This document shows positions 15,506-25,010 of a DNA stretch of 64,000 nucleotides, piece by piece. The DNA lies in NCBI RefSeq assembly GCF_000018405.1, contig NC_009943.1, positions 2,917,001 to 2,981,000 on the forward strand, written 5' to 3'. The number at the start of each line of letters is the position of its first letter. Position 1 is the stretch's first letter. This DNA comes from Desulfosudis oleivorans Hxd3. GTDB taxonomy: Bacteria; Desulfobacterota; Desulfobacteria; Desulfobacterales; Desulfosudaceae. A model generated the notes under the pieces. The model saw only the letters and a list, made by a program, of their open reading frames with translations. It was not told the DNA's origin and did not search any database. The position numbers and the translations under genes are program-made.

Positions 15506-16906
15506 ATGAAGATCAGACTGATCAACCCGGCCCAGTTGGATGCCAAGGGGCGGGTGGTTAAAATCAACCGGGAGTTTGTCTCCGGCCTGACCCTGCCGTA
15601 TGTGGCGGCCCTGATTCCCGGCGGCCATGACATATCCATTATCGAAGAGTCGGTGGAGAGAATCGACTTTGACGATCCCGTGGACCTGGTTGGGCTGACC
15701 GCCATCTCCTGCCGGGCCCCACGGGCCTACTGGATTGCCGACCAGTATAAAAAACGGGGCGTGCCCGTTATTATGGGCGGATTTCACGCCACGGCCCTGC
15801 CTGAAGAGGCCCTTTCCCATTGCGACGCCGTGGTAAAGGGAGAGGCCGAAGGCGTTATCAATCGAGTGATTGAAGATGCCGTCAACGGCAGAATGAAGGG
15901 CATCTATGAACAGAAAGCGCCCCACCCGCTTGAAGGACTGCCCACGCCCCGCTATGACCTGATCAACCGGAAAAATTTCTTCATGCCGGCTAATCCCGTA
16001 CAGGCCACACGGGGATGTCCCTACCACTGTGATTTCTGTTCTGTCTCCCCTTTTTTCGGCAGCCGCCATAGAAAACGGCCGGTGGCGGATGTGCTGGCCG
16101 ACATGGCGGCCGCCGGCCCCTACCTGGTGATTGTCGACGACAACCTTATGATAGACCGGGACTACGCCCTTGAACTGTTTACCGCCATGAAGCCCCTGAA
16201 CAAGGTGTGGATCGGCCAGGTAGATGTGCGGTCCGCCGCGGACGGCGAGTTGATGAAGGCGGCCGCGGACGCGGGATGCAGAATGCTCTACCTGGGCATT
16301 GAAACCCTGGACAAAGTCTCTCTGGCCAGAACCGGAAAAACACCGAACCTTCATACCGATGCCCAGGCGGCCCTGATGCAGATCAAGCGACATCACATAG
16401 ATGCTTTTGTCAGCATGATCATCGGATTTGACAACGACACCGTGGCCACGGCCCGGCAGATCGTCGAATTCTGCGACCGAATGCGAGTGCCCATTCTGTT
16501 CCTCTATATCCTGACGCCCATTCCCGGTTCCCCCATGTTTGAGCGGATGCAGCGTAACGGCACGCCCCTGAAGCCGGGATGGCACCTGTATGACGGCATG
16601 CATTCGGTGTTTGACACCCCGTCTCTCAAATCGGCGGAACTGGAAACGCTTTACATGGCCATACAGAAAAAAATTTATACCATGCCCAGCATTCTTCGCC
16701 GGAACTTCTTCCCGCCTCATCTCTTTCTGTTGTTTTTGAACCTGTGGGCCCGCAAAAACGTTCACAGCGGTCTTCATCCCTGGATGGGCAACACCCGGTG
16801 GCGCCGACAGTTGGATATTATCCCTTTGCTAGAGCCCCTGACCAAGCCGTGGATTCGAAAAATATCCCGACTGCTGAGGTTTACGGAGGGCCGCTTCACC
16901 AGCTGA
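15506..16906 (+). CDS. B12-binding-domain radical SAM protein
   Basis: A 466-residue protein from the ATG at 15506 (the frame opens at 15473, but MKIRLINPA is the usual start of this family). Residues 1-140 form a cobalamin-binding-like Rossmann domain; the radical SAM cluster is Cys171-x3-Cys175-x2-Cys178 (RGCPYHCDFC), and a GxIxGxP-type turn (PIPGSP) lies near residue 335. Family members use SAM and often cobalamin for methylation or cyclisation; the substrate cannot be told from sequence. It is followed after 94 nt by the AmmeMemoRadiSam genes, with no clear terminator, so it may belong to that unit. Confidence 0.8.
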   Translation: MKIRLINPAQLDAKGRVVKINREFVSGLTLPYVAALIPGGHDISIIEESVERIDFDDPVDLVGLTAISCRAPRAYWIADQYKKRGVPVIMGGFHATALPEEALSHCDAVVKGEAEGVINRVIEDAVNGRMKGIYEQKAPHPLEGLPTPRYDLINRKNFFMPANPVQATRGCPYHCDFCSVSPFFGSRHRKRPVADVLADMAAAGPYLVIVDDNLMIDRDYALELFTAMKPLNKVWIGQVDVRSAADGELMKAAADAGCRMLYLGIETLDKVSLARTGKTPNLHTDAQAALMQIKRHHIDAFVSMIIGFDNDTVATARQIVEFCDRMRVPILFLYILTPIPGSPMFERMQRNGTPLKPGWHLYDGMHSVFDTPSLKSAELETLYMAIQKKIYTMPSILRRNFFPPHLFLLFLNLWARKNVHSGLHPWMGNTRWRRQLDIIPLLEPLTKPWIRKISRLLRFTEGRFTS

Positions 16907-17000
16907 CAAAAAAACAGCTCGGCCCGTTGACCCGGAACCGAACCTTGTATATCATCGGACTATCCGCAATCGTCATGGGAAAGGAAGTGCTCCAAAAACC

Positions 17001-18455
17001 ATGAGACTGTTCGCCGCATACCTTCTTCTCCTTTGCCTGGTGCCGGCCACCGGCGACGTTCCGGCCAGGGCCGACATCCGTCAACCGGTGGCCGCCGGCA
17101 CCTTCTACCCGGCCGACCCCGAAGCACTGTCGCGGCTGATCACCGACCTGACCCGACAGGCGGAAAAAACCGCCGTCAAAACACCGGCAGAAAAGCCCCT
17201 TTGCGCCCTGATCCTGCCCCACGCCGGTTATGTATATTCAGGGCTGACCGCGGCTCACGGGGCACTGGCCTTGAAAAACAGGCGATTTAAACGGGTCGTT
17301 GTAATGGCCCCGGACCACTGCGCGGGCATCGGCCAGTGCGCTGTCACCGGCGCGGACGCCTGCCGGACCCCCATCGGGATCATTCCGGTTGGCACAAAGA
17401 CGGCAGCCCGCCTGAAGCAGTCAAAACTATTTGTCACCACGCCACCGGCGTCGGAAAACCGGGAGCATGCCGTTGAGGTGGTGCTGCCGTTTCTGCAGGC
17501 ATGGCTCAAAGATTTTTCCCTGGTGCCGGTGATCACCGGACCTGTGGCGCCGCAACGCCTTGCCGGCACCATTGATTCCGTGCTTGACGAAACCACGCTC
17601 CTTGTGGCAAGCTCTGATCTCTCCCATTACCTTTCCCAGGCCCGGGCAAGGGAAAAAGACCGGGAGACCATAAACATGATACTGCAAGGCCGGACCGGCA
17701 GCCTTGTCAGTGAGCCCGACCGCGCCTGCGGCGCCATTCCCATTGAAACGGTGCTGCACCTGGCAAAACGGCATAACTGGCAGCCGGTTCTGCTGCACTA
17801 TTCCAACAGCGGTGACACGGCAGGCCCCACCGACCGGGTCGTGGGATACGCGGCTGTTGCCTTTTACGGAGAAACTGACATGACAAAGAGAATCACCCAG
17901 AAGCAGGGAAAAGCCCTGGTGGCCCTGGCCCGTAAAACTATTTTTGACCGGTTGGGCATGGACGAAGGGGAAGCCCCGGAAGGCATTGAAAATGAAAAGG
18001 TGCTGCACACCCCCTGCGGCACCTTTGTCACCCTGACCCTGGATGGGGAGTTGCGGGGCTGTATCGGCAGCCTCACGTCGGACGACTCGATTCTTGAAGG
18101 GGTCCGGCGCAACGCCATTAACGCGGCCCTTTACGATCCCCGCTTTTCGCCGCTGACCCAGGAAGAGGCCCGGCGCATGGCAGTGGAGGTCAGCGTGCTG
18201 ACCGAGCCCCAGCCCCTGGCCTACAAGGACGCAAAAGACCTCCTGTCCAAACTGTCGCCGGGCACTGACGGCGTCATTCTCAAAAAGGGACTTTTCAAAG
18301 CCACCTTCCTGCCCCAGGTGTGGGACCAGCTTCCCGATGCCGGTGAATTTCTGTCCCACCTGTGCGCCAAGGCGGGCCTGCCGGAAAACGCATGGGAGCA
18401 GGGGGGGCTGGAAGTCTCCACCTACCAGGTGCAGTCTTTTGAAGGTACTGAATAG
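17001..18455 (+). CDS. amrB-amrA: Memo-AMMECR1 fusion (AmmeMemoRadiSam proteins B and A)
   Basis: A 484-residue fusion. Residues 1-25 are a hydrophobic leader. Residues about 27-290 are a Memo domain, with conserved LPHAGYVYSG, APDH, SSDLSHY and RACG segments that supply the putative metal-site His/Cys. Residues 294-480 are an AMMECR1 domain with the hallmark LRGCIG motif (residues about 352-357). In many bacteria these are two genes next to a radical SAM enzyme; here they are joined. At the junction lies an internal ATG (17880) with GGAG 8 nt upstream, so a free AMMECR1 could also be made. The partner enzyme AmrS is at 20531. The reaction of this system is unknown. Confidence 0.9.
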   Translation: MRLFAAYLLLLCLVPATGDVPARADIRQPVAAGTFYPADPEALSRLITDLTRQAEKTAVKTPAEKPLCALILPHAGYVYSGLTAAHGALALKNRRFKRVVVMAPDHCAGIGQCAVTGADACRTPIGIIPVGTKTAARLKQSKLFVTTPPASENREHAVEVVLPFLQAWLKDFSLVPVITGPVAPQRLAGTIDSVLDETTLLVASSDLSHYLSQARAREKDRETINMILQGRTGSLVSEPDRACGAIPIETVLHLAKRHNWQPVLLHYSNSGDTAGPTDRVVGYAAVAFYGETDMTKRITQKQGKALVALARKTIFDRLGMDEGEAPEGIENEKVLHTPCGTFVTLTLDGELRGCIGSLTSDDSILEGVRRNAINAALYDPRFSPLTQEEARRMAVEVSVLTEPQPLAYKDAKDLLSKLSPGTDGVILKKGLFKATFLPQVWDQLPDAGEFLSHLCAKAGLPENAWEQGGLEVSTYQVQSFEGTE

Positions 18456-20553
18456 CCCGGTTAACTCCCTGATTCTGGCCACCGGCGTATCGTCGGTGGT
18501 CACCCAGCTGCTGACCATCCGCGAGTTCCTGGCCCAGTTTGCCGGCAACGAATGGACCATTGCGGTGGTTTTTTTCAACTGGCTCGTGCTCGGCGGCCTG
18601 GGCACCTTTCTGGCCCGGCCGGCGGGCCGGGGCCTGCTCCCTGTTTCGCCGGCGGCGCTGGCCCGGCTCTCCATGGTCGCAGCGGTCCTACCGGTGGTCC
18701 ACCTGCTGGCCATCCGGATCCTGCGTGACCTTTTTTTTACCTTTGGCACCCAGGCCGGGTTTTACGGCCTGCTGACCTTCTCTTTTTTCACCACAGCCCC
18801 CTACTGTCTGCTGATCGGGTTTCTGCTGCCCTACAGCCTCCTGGTGCTCCGGTCCCGGGAGCCCGGCTATGCCGGCGCCTCCGTTTACATGACCGACAAC
18901 ATCGGGGACGTGGCCGGCGGCGCCTTGTTCTCCTTTGTGCTGATTTTTCTGGCCACCCCCATGACGGCCCTGATGATCACGGGCTTTTTCCTGCTGATCG
19001 CCGCCCTCTGGCTTTTTACCACGATAAGACAAATGCGGGCGGCCACCCTTGCGGGGGCCGGTGCCGCGGCCCTCATCCTGATGGCCGGCCTGGCTGTTGA
19101 GCAGGCCACTCTGGCGCCGGGCCAGGGAGAGGTCGTTCATTACAAAGAGTCCCGCTACGGCCGCATCGTGGTTACCCGCCACCAGCTTCAGCACACCCTT
19201 TTTGTGGATGGCCGGCCCGTGGCCGGCACATCCGATCCCCAGGCCGCCGAAGAAATGGCTCACTATCCCCTGGCCCAGGTCGACACGCCCGGCCGGGTGC
19301 TGCTGGTGTCGGCCCTGTCCGGCATCCTTGGCGAAATTGAAAAACACCGGCCCGGCCATATCGACTACGTGGAACTGGACCCGGAAGTGGCCGGCGCCAT
19401 GTTCCGGTTCGACCTGCTCTCCCCGGCCCCCAACGTGACCGTGATCCACCAGGATGCCCGGCGCCTGCTGGCCGGTCCGGGCCCGGCCTATGACGCCATT
19501 ATCGTCTGCCTGCCCGAGCCTGACACCTTTCAGCTCAACCGGTTTTACACCGAATCTTTCTTTGTTCAGGCCCGCCGGCGGCTTTCCCCCGGCGGGGTTC
19601 TGGCCTTTGCCATGGAGGGGTTTGACGCCTACGTGGCCGAAGCCGACCGGCGAAAGCTCTCCACGGTTTACAACACCGCGGCCCGCACCTTTGCCCACGT
19701 GGCCCTGGTGCCCGGCGGAAAGACCTTTTTCCTCTGTTCGGACCGGCCCGTGACCCTGGACATTCCGGATCGCCTTGAAAAAAAGGGGGTTTCCACGGCC
19801 CATGTATCGGGATATTTTCACGGTACAATCACACCCCGGCGGGTGGCCTACCTTTCCGCCCAAATCGACCCGGTGGCCCCTGTCAATACCGACCTCTCCC
19901 CGGTCCTGATGCAGCAAATGTTTACCCGGTGGTTTTCCCTGTTCGGCCAGTCCCCGGCCCCCTTCTTCCTGGCCGCCGGCCTGGTGCTGGCCGTCTGGCT
20001 GGTCCGGGCCTCGGCCGGAGAGGTGGTGCTCTTTTCCAACGGCTTTGTTCACATGGCCGCCGAGATCCTGGCCATCTTTGCCTTCCAGATCTTTTTCGGC
20101 TATATTTACTTTCAAATCGGCCTGCTGGTGACGGTGTTTCTGGCCGGTCTCCTGCCCGGCGCGTGGATGGGACAGCGCCTGCAACAGCGGTCAAAAACAA
20201 CCATTCTGGGGACAGACGCCCTGCTGATCGTGCTGGTGGGAGGGTTTGCCCTTCTGCTGTACGGCATAAAGGCAAACCTCAGCCCCTGGGCCTACCTGGT
20301 GTTCGGCTTTGCTGTCTCCTGGGCCTGCGGATTCCAGTTTGCCGCCATTCTTCAACGGTTCGGCGACACCCATAAACTTGCCGTCAACGCCTTTTCCGCC
20401 GACCTGGTGGGCGCCGCCTTCGGGGCCCTTGCCGCCAGCATTCTGCTGATTCCCCGGTTCGGCCTGGCCGGCACGGCCATAGTCCTGATAGGTCTTAAAC
20501 TGATCAGCATGCTGGTAATGGGAATGCATCATGAAACAGATCTCCCGGCGTGA
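18439..20553 (+). CDS. Membrane-embedded spermidine-synthase-like protein
   Basis: About 704 residues from a TTG at 18439 that overlaps the previous stop; an ATG at 18337 is in frame, but the added residues are cysteine/arginine-rich and look like shadow sequence. Parts in order: about seven N-terminal membrane helices (1-200), a Rossmann methyltransferase-like domain of the spermidine synthase type (about 220-430; YVELDPEV for the SAM site and a YDAI...P-x-P-x-T-x-QLNRFYT segment) and a second set of helices (about 490-700). The glycine-rich loop is replaced by LLVSALSG and the catalytic acid position reads CLPEP, so aminopropyl transfer is doubtful. It lies between the Memo fusion and the radical SAM gene, overlapping both, which implies a common task. 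Confidence 0.75.
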   Translation: MKVLNSPVNSLILATGVSSVVTQLLTIREFLAQFAGNEWTIAVVFFNWLVLGGLGTFLARPAGRGLLPVSPAALARLSMVAAVLPVVHLLAIRILRDLFFTFGTQAGFYGLLTFSFFTTAPYCLLIGFLLPYSLLVLRSREPGYAGASVYMTDNIGDVAGGALFSFVLIFLATPMTALMITGFFLLIAALWLFTTIRQMRAATLAGAGAAALILMAGLAVEQATLAPGQGEVVHYKESRYGRIVVTRHQLQHTLFVDGRPVAGTSDPQAAEEMAHYPLAQVDTPGRVLLVSALSGILGEIEKHRPGHIDYVELDPEVAGAMFRFDLLSPAPNVTVIHQDARRLLAGPGPAYDAIIVCLPEPDTFQLNRFYTESFFVQARRRLSPGGVLAFAMEGFDAYVAEADRRKLSTVYNTAARTFAHVALVPGGKTFFLCSDRPVTLDIPDRLEKKGVSTAHVSGYFHGTITPRRVAYLSAQIDPVAPVNTDLSPVLMQQMFTRWFSLFGQSPAPFFLAAGLVLAVWLVRASAGEVVLFSNGFVHMAAEILAIFAFQIFFGYIYFQIGLLVTVFLAGLLPGAWMGQRLQQRSKTTILGTDALLIVLVGGFALLLYGIKANLSPWAYLVFGFAVSWACGFQFAAILQRFGDTHKLAVNAFSADLVGAAFGALAASILLIPRFGLAGTAIVLIGLKLISMLVMGMHHETDLPA

Positions 20554-21721
20554 ATTTCTGGCCGCGGGTATGACGGGCGCGGCCCTGCTCTGCTTTCCCG
20601 GCCCGTCGGCGGGGTTTGACCTGTGGGGAACAAAGACCCGCCGGGCCTCCGGCCCTTCTGATATCACGGGGTCGGTGTTTAAAAACAGCGCGCCGGAAAC
20701 TCCCTGGAAATGGTCTGTCGAAGCCTTTGACTACGTAAAGCATGCCGACCGAAGCGTTACCTGCGCCATCTGCCCCCATGAATGCCGGCTTTTACCGGGA
20801 GACCGGGGCCTGTGCCGCTCCAGGGTCAATATCGACGGGGTTCTCTACTCCCTGGTCTACGGCAACCCCTGTTCAATCAATGTGGACCCGGTGGAAAAAA
20901 AGCCGCTTTTCCATTTTCTGCCCCGGACCACGGCCTTTTCCATTGCCGGGGCCGGGTGCAACTTCCGGTGCCTCAACTGTCAGAACTGGGAGATCTCCCA
21001 GGCGACTCCGGAAACACTGCGCCACTACGAGCTCTTTCCCGACGGCGTGGTCCAGTCGGCCGGGCAGGCCGGCGCCGCGTCCATTGCCTACACCTATTCG
21101 GAAGCGGTCACCTTTTTTGAATACATGTACGACACCGCGCGCCTGGCCAGACAACAAGGCATCAAAAGCCTTCTGATCTCCAACGGGTATATCAGCAAAA
21201 ATCCGCTTTCGGCCCTGTGTGACGTCATCGACGGGGCCAACATTAACTTAAAATCCTTTGACGACGCCCTCTACCGCAAACTCAACGGCGGCCGGCTGGC
21301 CCCAGTGCTCGACACCCTTGAAACTCTGCACCGGCGGGGGGTTCACCTGGAGGTCACCCACCTGGTGGTGCCGGGCTATACCGACGAGGAGTCCCTGTTC
21401 CGGCGGATGTGCGCATGGATTGTCGAGGCCCTGGGGCCTGATCACCCCCTTCACCTGCTTCGCTTTTTCCCCCAGTACCGGCTCAACCGCCTTGCCCCCA
21501 CCCCGGTGGAGGTCCTGACCCGGTTCCGAAACCTTGCCATGGCCGCCGGCATCCGCTATGTTTACGTGGGCAACGTGCCGGACCATGAAGGGGTCCATAC
21601 CCGGTGCCCCAACTGTAACCGCGTGCTGATTTTCCGCCACGGGTACAACGTGACCCAGCCGGGCATAAAAAACGGCCGGTGCGCCGCGTGCGGCACCGCC
21701 ATACCCGGGGTGTGGGTTTGA
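20531..21721 (+). CDS. amrS: AmmeMemoRadiSam radical SAM enzyme with a Tat-type leader
   Basis: A 396-residue protein starting inside the preceding gene (23-nt overlap). The N-terminus SRREFLAAGMTGAALL is a twin-arginine signal. It then has the family's N-terminal cysteine set (CAICPHEC...GLC, residues 78-95), the radical SAM cluster Cys143-x3-Cys147-x2-Cys150, and a C-terminal pair of CxxC zinc-ribbon motifs (about 368 and 388). Family members occur with Memo and AMMECR1 proteins; the chemistry is unknown. A Tat leader on a radical SAM enzyme is odd, because the cluster needs low-potential electrons usually found in the cytoplasm. The leader may instead be an uncleaved membrane anchor. Confidence 0.85.
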   Translation: MKQISRREFLAAGMTGAALLCFPGPSAGFDLWGTKTRRASGPSDITGSVFKNSAPETPWKWSVEAFDYVKHADRSVTCAICPHECRLLPGDRGLCRSRVNIDGVLYSLVYGNPCSINVDPVEKKPLFHFLPRTTAFSIAGAGCNFRCLNCQNWEISQATPETLRHYELFPDGVVQSAGQAGAASIAYTYSEAVTFFEYMYDTARLARQQGIKSLLISNGYISKNPLSALCDVIDGANINLKSFDDALYRKLNGGRLAPVLDTLETLHRRGVHLEVTHLVVPGYTDEESLFRRMCAWIVEALGPDHPLHLLRFFPQYRLNRLAPTPVEVLTRFRNLAMAAGIRYVYVGNVPDHEGVHTRCPNCNRVLIFRHGYNVTQPGIKNGRCAACGTAIPGVWV

Positions 21722-21730
21722 ATGCCCTTC

Positions 21731-21763
21731 TTTTGGTACTTTTCTTGCCGCCAAAAAAAGTAC
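21731..21763. repeat. GTAC-TTTTCTTG palindrome (tail of the structured repeat)
   Basis: An inverted repeat beginning GTACTTTTCTTG and ending AAAAAAAGTAC, preceded by TTTTG. Related copies lie at 29570-29598, 46190-46220 and 46620-46648; the second and fourth end the large structured element. Confidence 0.75.
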
Positions 21764-21801
21764 CCTGATAAGCAAAACAAGGGAAAATGAAAATTAATGG
21801 G

Positions 21802-21831
21802 GTCGATTGCGATCCCGATAGCGATGTCGAT
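21802..21831. repeat. NNCGAT hexamer run
   Basis: Five perfect-period hexamers (GTCGAT, TGCGAT, CCCGAT, AGCGAT, GTCGAT) between two radical SAM genes. The last four bases of each unit are constant and the first two vary. Confidence 0.75.
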
Positions 21832-21864
21832 TACAGACCGGCGACATACAAGGACCCGTGAAAC

Positions 21865-23472
21865 GTGAAAAAACAACCCAGGCTGCTGCTGACCGGCGCA
21901 TTCAAACCGTTTGCCATTGACAACATTTACAGCCGAAAGGAGTCCATTCCCGAGCTGTTTCACAACCAGATCACCCATTTCCAGGGCATCTACTCCCCCC
22001 GCATTCACTATCCCACCTACGGCCTTCACCTGATAGGGGCCAATGTGCCGGCGGATGTGACGGTGCTTGACTTTCCCACCTGGCCCCGGTTTATCGCGGA
22101 AATCAAAAAGGGGTATGACTATGTGGGCATCGGCTCCATCATTCCCAATTTTTACAAGGTCAAGCGCATGACCGAGGCCATTCGCGAATACGCGCCGCAA
22201 AGCAAAATCATTATCGGCGGGTTTGTCGCCATGCTGCCCGATCTTGAAAAAACCGTTGAGGCAGACCATGTCTGCATCGGCGAGGGCATTCGGTTCGTGC
22301 GCGAGCTGCTGGGGTTTTCCCCTGATTTTGACTTTGTCCATCCGGACGTGGGCAACCGCACCCTCCAGGTGCTGGGCATTCCCACAAACAGCTACCTGCC
22401 CTGCCTGGTAACGGCCCTGGGCTGCAACCGGGGGTGCGACTTCTGCTCCACCACCCATTTTTTCGGCCAGAAGCACCATATGCTCCTGGACACGGGAGAG
22501 GATGTCTTTAAGGAGATGGTCCGGCTGGAGCGGCGCCACCGCACCGTGGCCATGGGCCTGGTGGGGGACGACAACTTCACCGCCCATGTAAAAAGGGCAA
22601 AAGAACTCCGGGACCTGATGGTAAAGCATGAAAAGCCCTATTCCTACGGCACCTTCGGGTCGGCCGACGCCCTGCTCCGGTTTGATCCAAAAGAGATTGC
22701 CGAAATGGGCGTCGACACCTTGTGGATCGGCCGGGAAAGCAAATTCCAGACCTATGCCAAGAACGCCGGCGCGGACATGAAAACCCTGGTGGACGAACTG
22801 GGGCGATGGGGCGTGCGCGTGATTCTCTCCTCCATTCTGCTGCTGGACTGCCATACCCCGGAAAACATATGGGAAGAGATCGACGATCACATCGCGGCCC
22901 GGCCCGCCTTCAGCCAGTTTGCCCATCTCTCGCCCGTGCCGGGCACACCGCTTTACGAACGATTAAACAGGGAAAACAGAATACTGGAGGGCATTCCCTA
23001 CGAAGAGTGCCACGCCTTTAAGCAGCCCTGGTTTTTCCATCCCCGGTTTTCCCTTCACCAGGCTGAGCAGATTCAGCGCGCGGCCTACTTAAAGGAGTTC
23101 CACGAGCTGGGCCCGGGCCTGGCCCGGCTGATTCATACCACCTTCCGCGGGTACCTCTCTTTTAAGGGATCGGGCTCGGCCCCGCTTGAAAAACGGGCTC
23201 GGCTCATTGAAAAACGGATGTGGTTCTACAAAAGCGCCCTTTACGACATGGAGCTGCTGGCGCCGGATGAAAAGCTGCGGGCCGTGGTCCGGGACATTCG
23301 CAAAGACGTGGAACTCATGGTGGGCCGGCTGACCGCTTTTGAAAAAAGCGTGGCCATGGCCGCCTTTTCCATGGGTACCGCCCGCAAAGGAGCCACTGCC
23401 CTGTTCGGCGACGTGATTCAACCCAAAACCACGTATCATCACTATCCGGCGGACTGGAAGCGGGCGGAATAA
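21865..23472 (+). CDS. B12-binding-like radical SAM protein
   Basis: A 535-residue protein with a GTG start and AAGGA about 10 nt upstream. Residues 1-150 form a Rossmann-like domain of the cobalamin-binding type, but with an unusual N-terminus that I do not recognise. The radical SAM cluster is Cys187-x3-Cys191-x2-Cys194 (GCNRGCDFC). A long C-terminal helical extension (about 400-535) is rich in Lys, Arg and Leu. The gene stands alone on the plus strand and converges on the triplet of minus-strand radical SAM genes. Its closest relatives by eye are uncharacterised radical SAM proteins of deltaproteobacteria; the substrate is unknown. Confidence 0.8.
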   Translation: MKKQPRLLLTGAFKPFAIDNIYSRKESIPELFHNQITHFQGIYSPRIHYPTYGLHLIGANVPADVTVLDFPTWPRFIAEIKKGYDYVGIGSIIPNFYKVKRMTEAIREYAPQSKIIIGGFVAMLPDLEKTVEADHVCIGEGIRFVRELLGFSPDFDFVHPDVGNRTLQVLGIPTNSYLPCLVTALGCNRGCDFCSTTHFFGQKHHMLLDTGEDVFKEMVRLERRHRTVAMGLVGDDNFTAHVKRAKELRDLMVKHEKPYSYGTFGSADALLRFDPKEIAEMGVDTLWIGRESKFQTYAKNAGADMKTLVDELGRWGVRVILSSILLLDCHTPENIWEEIDDHIAARPAFSQFAHLSPVPGTPLYERLNRENRILEGIPYEECHAFKQPWFFHPRFSLHQAEQIQRAAYLKEFHELGPGLARLIHTTFRGYLSFKGSGSAPLEKRARLIEKRMWFYKSALYDMELLAPDEKLRAVVRDIRKDVELMVGRLTAFEKSVAMAAFSMGTARKGATALFGDVIQPKTTYHHYPADWKRAE

Positions 23473-23501
23473 AACAGGCCTTTTTTGAAATGAAATGGGA
23501 A

Positions 23502-25010
23502 TTACTGCCGCAAAAGTGTCTGGCGCACATGGAGAAAAAAAGTTCTTAGAAAATCGGGATGGGCAAACAGCTGGCGGCTGTACCAGGCGGCAAATTCCCG
23601 GGGATTGCGAAACGGCAGGCGCAACAGGTTCTTAAAATAGGTCAGGCTCTGAATGCGCCGCAGATCCTTGCTGGTAAAATCGGCGCCGCTTAAATCGGAC
23701 TGAAAATAGTTGTTGCCCCCCTCATAGGCGTAGGTATCGGATATAAGGCCCTCGTCCACGCACCGTTTCCACAGCTCGGAGCCGGGAAGGGGGTTGTAGA
23801 TAAACGGCACCAGGTAATCCGCCCCCAGCAAAAGCGCGTACCGCATGGAGTTTTCAATCTGGGCCAGGGTCTCGCCGGGAAACCCGATGATAAAATAGGC
23901 AACCGTGGCAATACCTGTCCGCCGGGCCAGGGCCGCCACATGCCGGGCCTTGTCCAGGGTAAAGGGCTTGCGCACATACCGCGCGAACGAGAGCGGATCT
24001 CCGGACTCAATGGCCAGGGTCAGTTCATAACAGCCGCTTTTTTTCATCAGGGCCAGCATTTCCTCGTCCAGGGTCCAGAGGGCAATGCCGTTGGGCGTGT
24101 TCCAGGGCATGGTAAGCCCCCGGTCGATCATGCCCGAGAAGATCGCCTTTGCCCGGTTTCGGTCCGCGGTCAGGTTGTCATCCTGCCACTTTAACTCCTG
24201 AATGTTGTACCGGCTTTTAAGATGCTCAATCTCGGCGAGCACGTTTTCGGCGGACCGTTTGCGAAACCGTTTGCCCCAGTGAAGATGGGAGGAGCAGAAC
24301 GGGCAGCCAAACGGGCAGCCCCGGCTGGACACGATGGGCGTGTTTCTCTTTTTTCGCCAGTGCAGGCCCATGGGCACCGTTGCCGCAAAATAGTTTTCCA
24401 TGGGCAGAAGATCTCTGGCTGGCAGGGGAAGCACATCCAGATCCTCTATCCATGTGGTGCGGGGATTGACCTGAACCCCGCTTTTGGTGCGAAAGGCGAT
24501 GCCGTCGATATCCTCGATCCGGCCGCCGCTGTTGTGGGCTTCAATGATCCGTTCCAGCCCCAGCTCCCCTTCGCCCAGCACCACGTAGTCAATGTAAGGA
24601 TGCTCCAGGGTCATTTCCGGCAGAAAGGAGGGGTGGGTGCCGCCGGTCACAACGATCATCTCCGGGTCGATCTCCTTTTTGACCCGGCGGGCAATCTCGG
24701 TTACGCAGGAAAACTGGCTGGAAAAAATACAGGAGAGGCCCACCATGTCTGGCGCAAACCCGCGGATGCGGGCCAGAATATCGTCATAGGGCAGGCCCAC
24801 CCGCTCAATCTTTTCGCTGACCGCCACCCGGCGGGCGCCGTTTTCGGCCAGGCAGTCCAGAAGCTGCACCTCCACCCGGTCCCGAATATGGGCGGCCAGA
24901 GACGCAATGCCCATGGGCGGGCAGACCATGGTATCCACGTGGCGAATGTCGTGCATGGGCGGAAAAATCAGCATCACCCGCCTGACCGACCGCAGGGTTC
25001 GAACGGTCAT
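23502..25010 (-). CDS. B12-binding radical SAM protein, tandem paralogue 3
   Basis: A 502-residue protein. The N-terminal cobalamin-binding-like domain starts with RRVMLIFPPMHDIRHVDTM and ends near residue 185; the radical SAM cluster is Cys232-x3-Cys236-x2-Cys239 (SSRGCPFGCPFC). It is the last gene of three paralogues transcribed from 28144 downwards; its ATG overlaps the previous stop (25007-25010). Strong similarity to the other two runs over the whole length, with most change in the last 100 residues. BchE-like enzymes and B12-dependent methylases share this layout. The substrate is unknown. Confidence 0.85.
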   Translation of the reverse strand: MTVRTLRSVRRVMLIFPPMHDIRHVDTMVCPPMGIASLAAHIRDRVEVQLLDCLAENGARRVAVSEKIERVGLPYDDILARIRGFAPDMVGLSCIFSSQFSCVTEIARRVKKEIDPEMIVVTGGTHPSFLPEMTLEHPYIDYVVLGEGELGLERIIEAHNSGGRIEDIDGIAFRTKSGVQVNPRTTWIEDLDVLPLPARDLLPMENYFAATVPMGLHWRKKRNTPIVSSRGCPFGCPFCSSHLHWGKRFRKRSAENVLAEIEHLKSRYNIQELKWQDDNLTADRNRAKAIFSGMIDRGLTMPWNTPNGIALWTLDEEMLALMKKSGCYELTLAIESGDPLSFARYVRKPFTLDKARHVAALARRTGIATVAYFIIGFPGETLAQIENSMRYALLLGADYLVPFIYNPLPGSELWKRCVDEGLISDTYAYEGGNNYFQSDLSGADFTSKDLRRIQSLTYFKNLLRLPFRNPREFAAWYSRQLFAHPDFLRTFFLHVRQTLLRQ

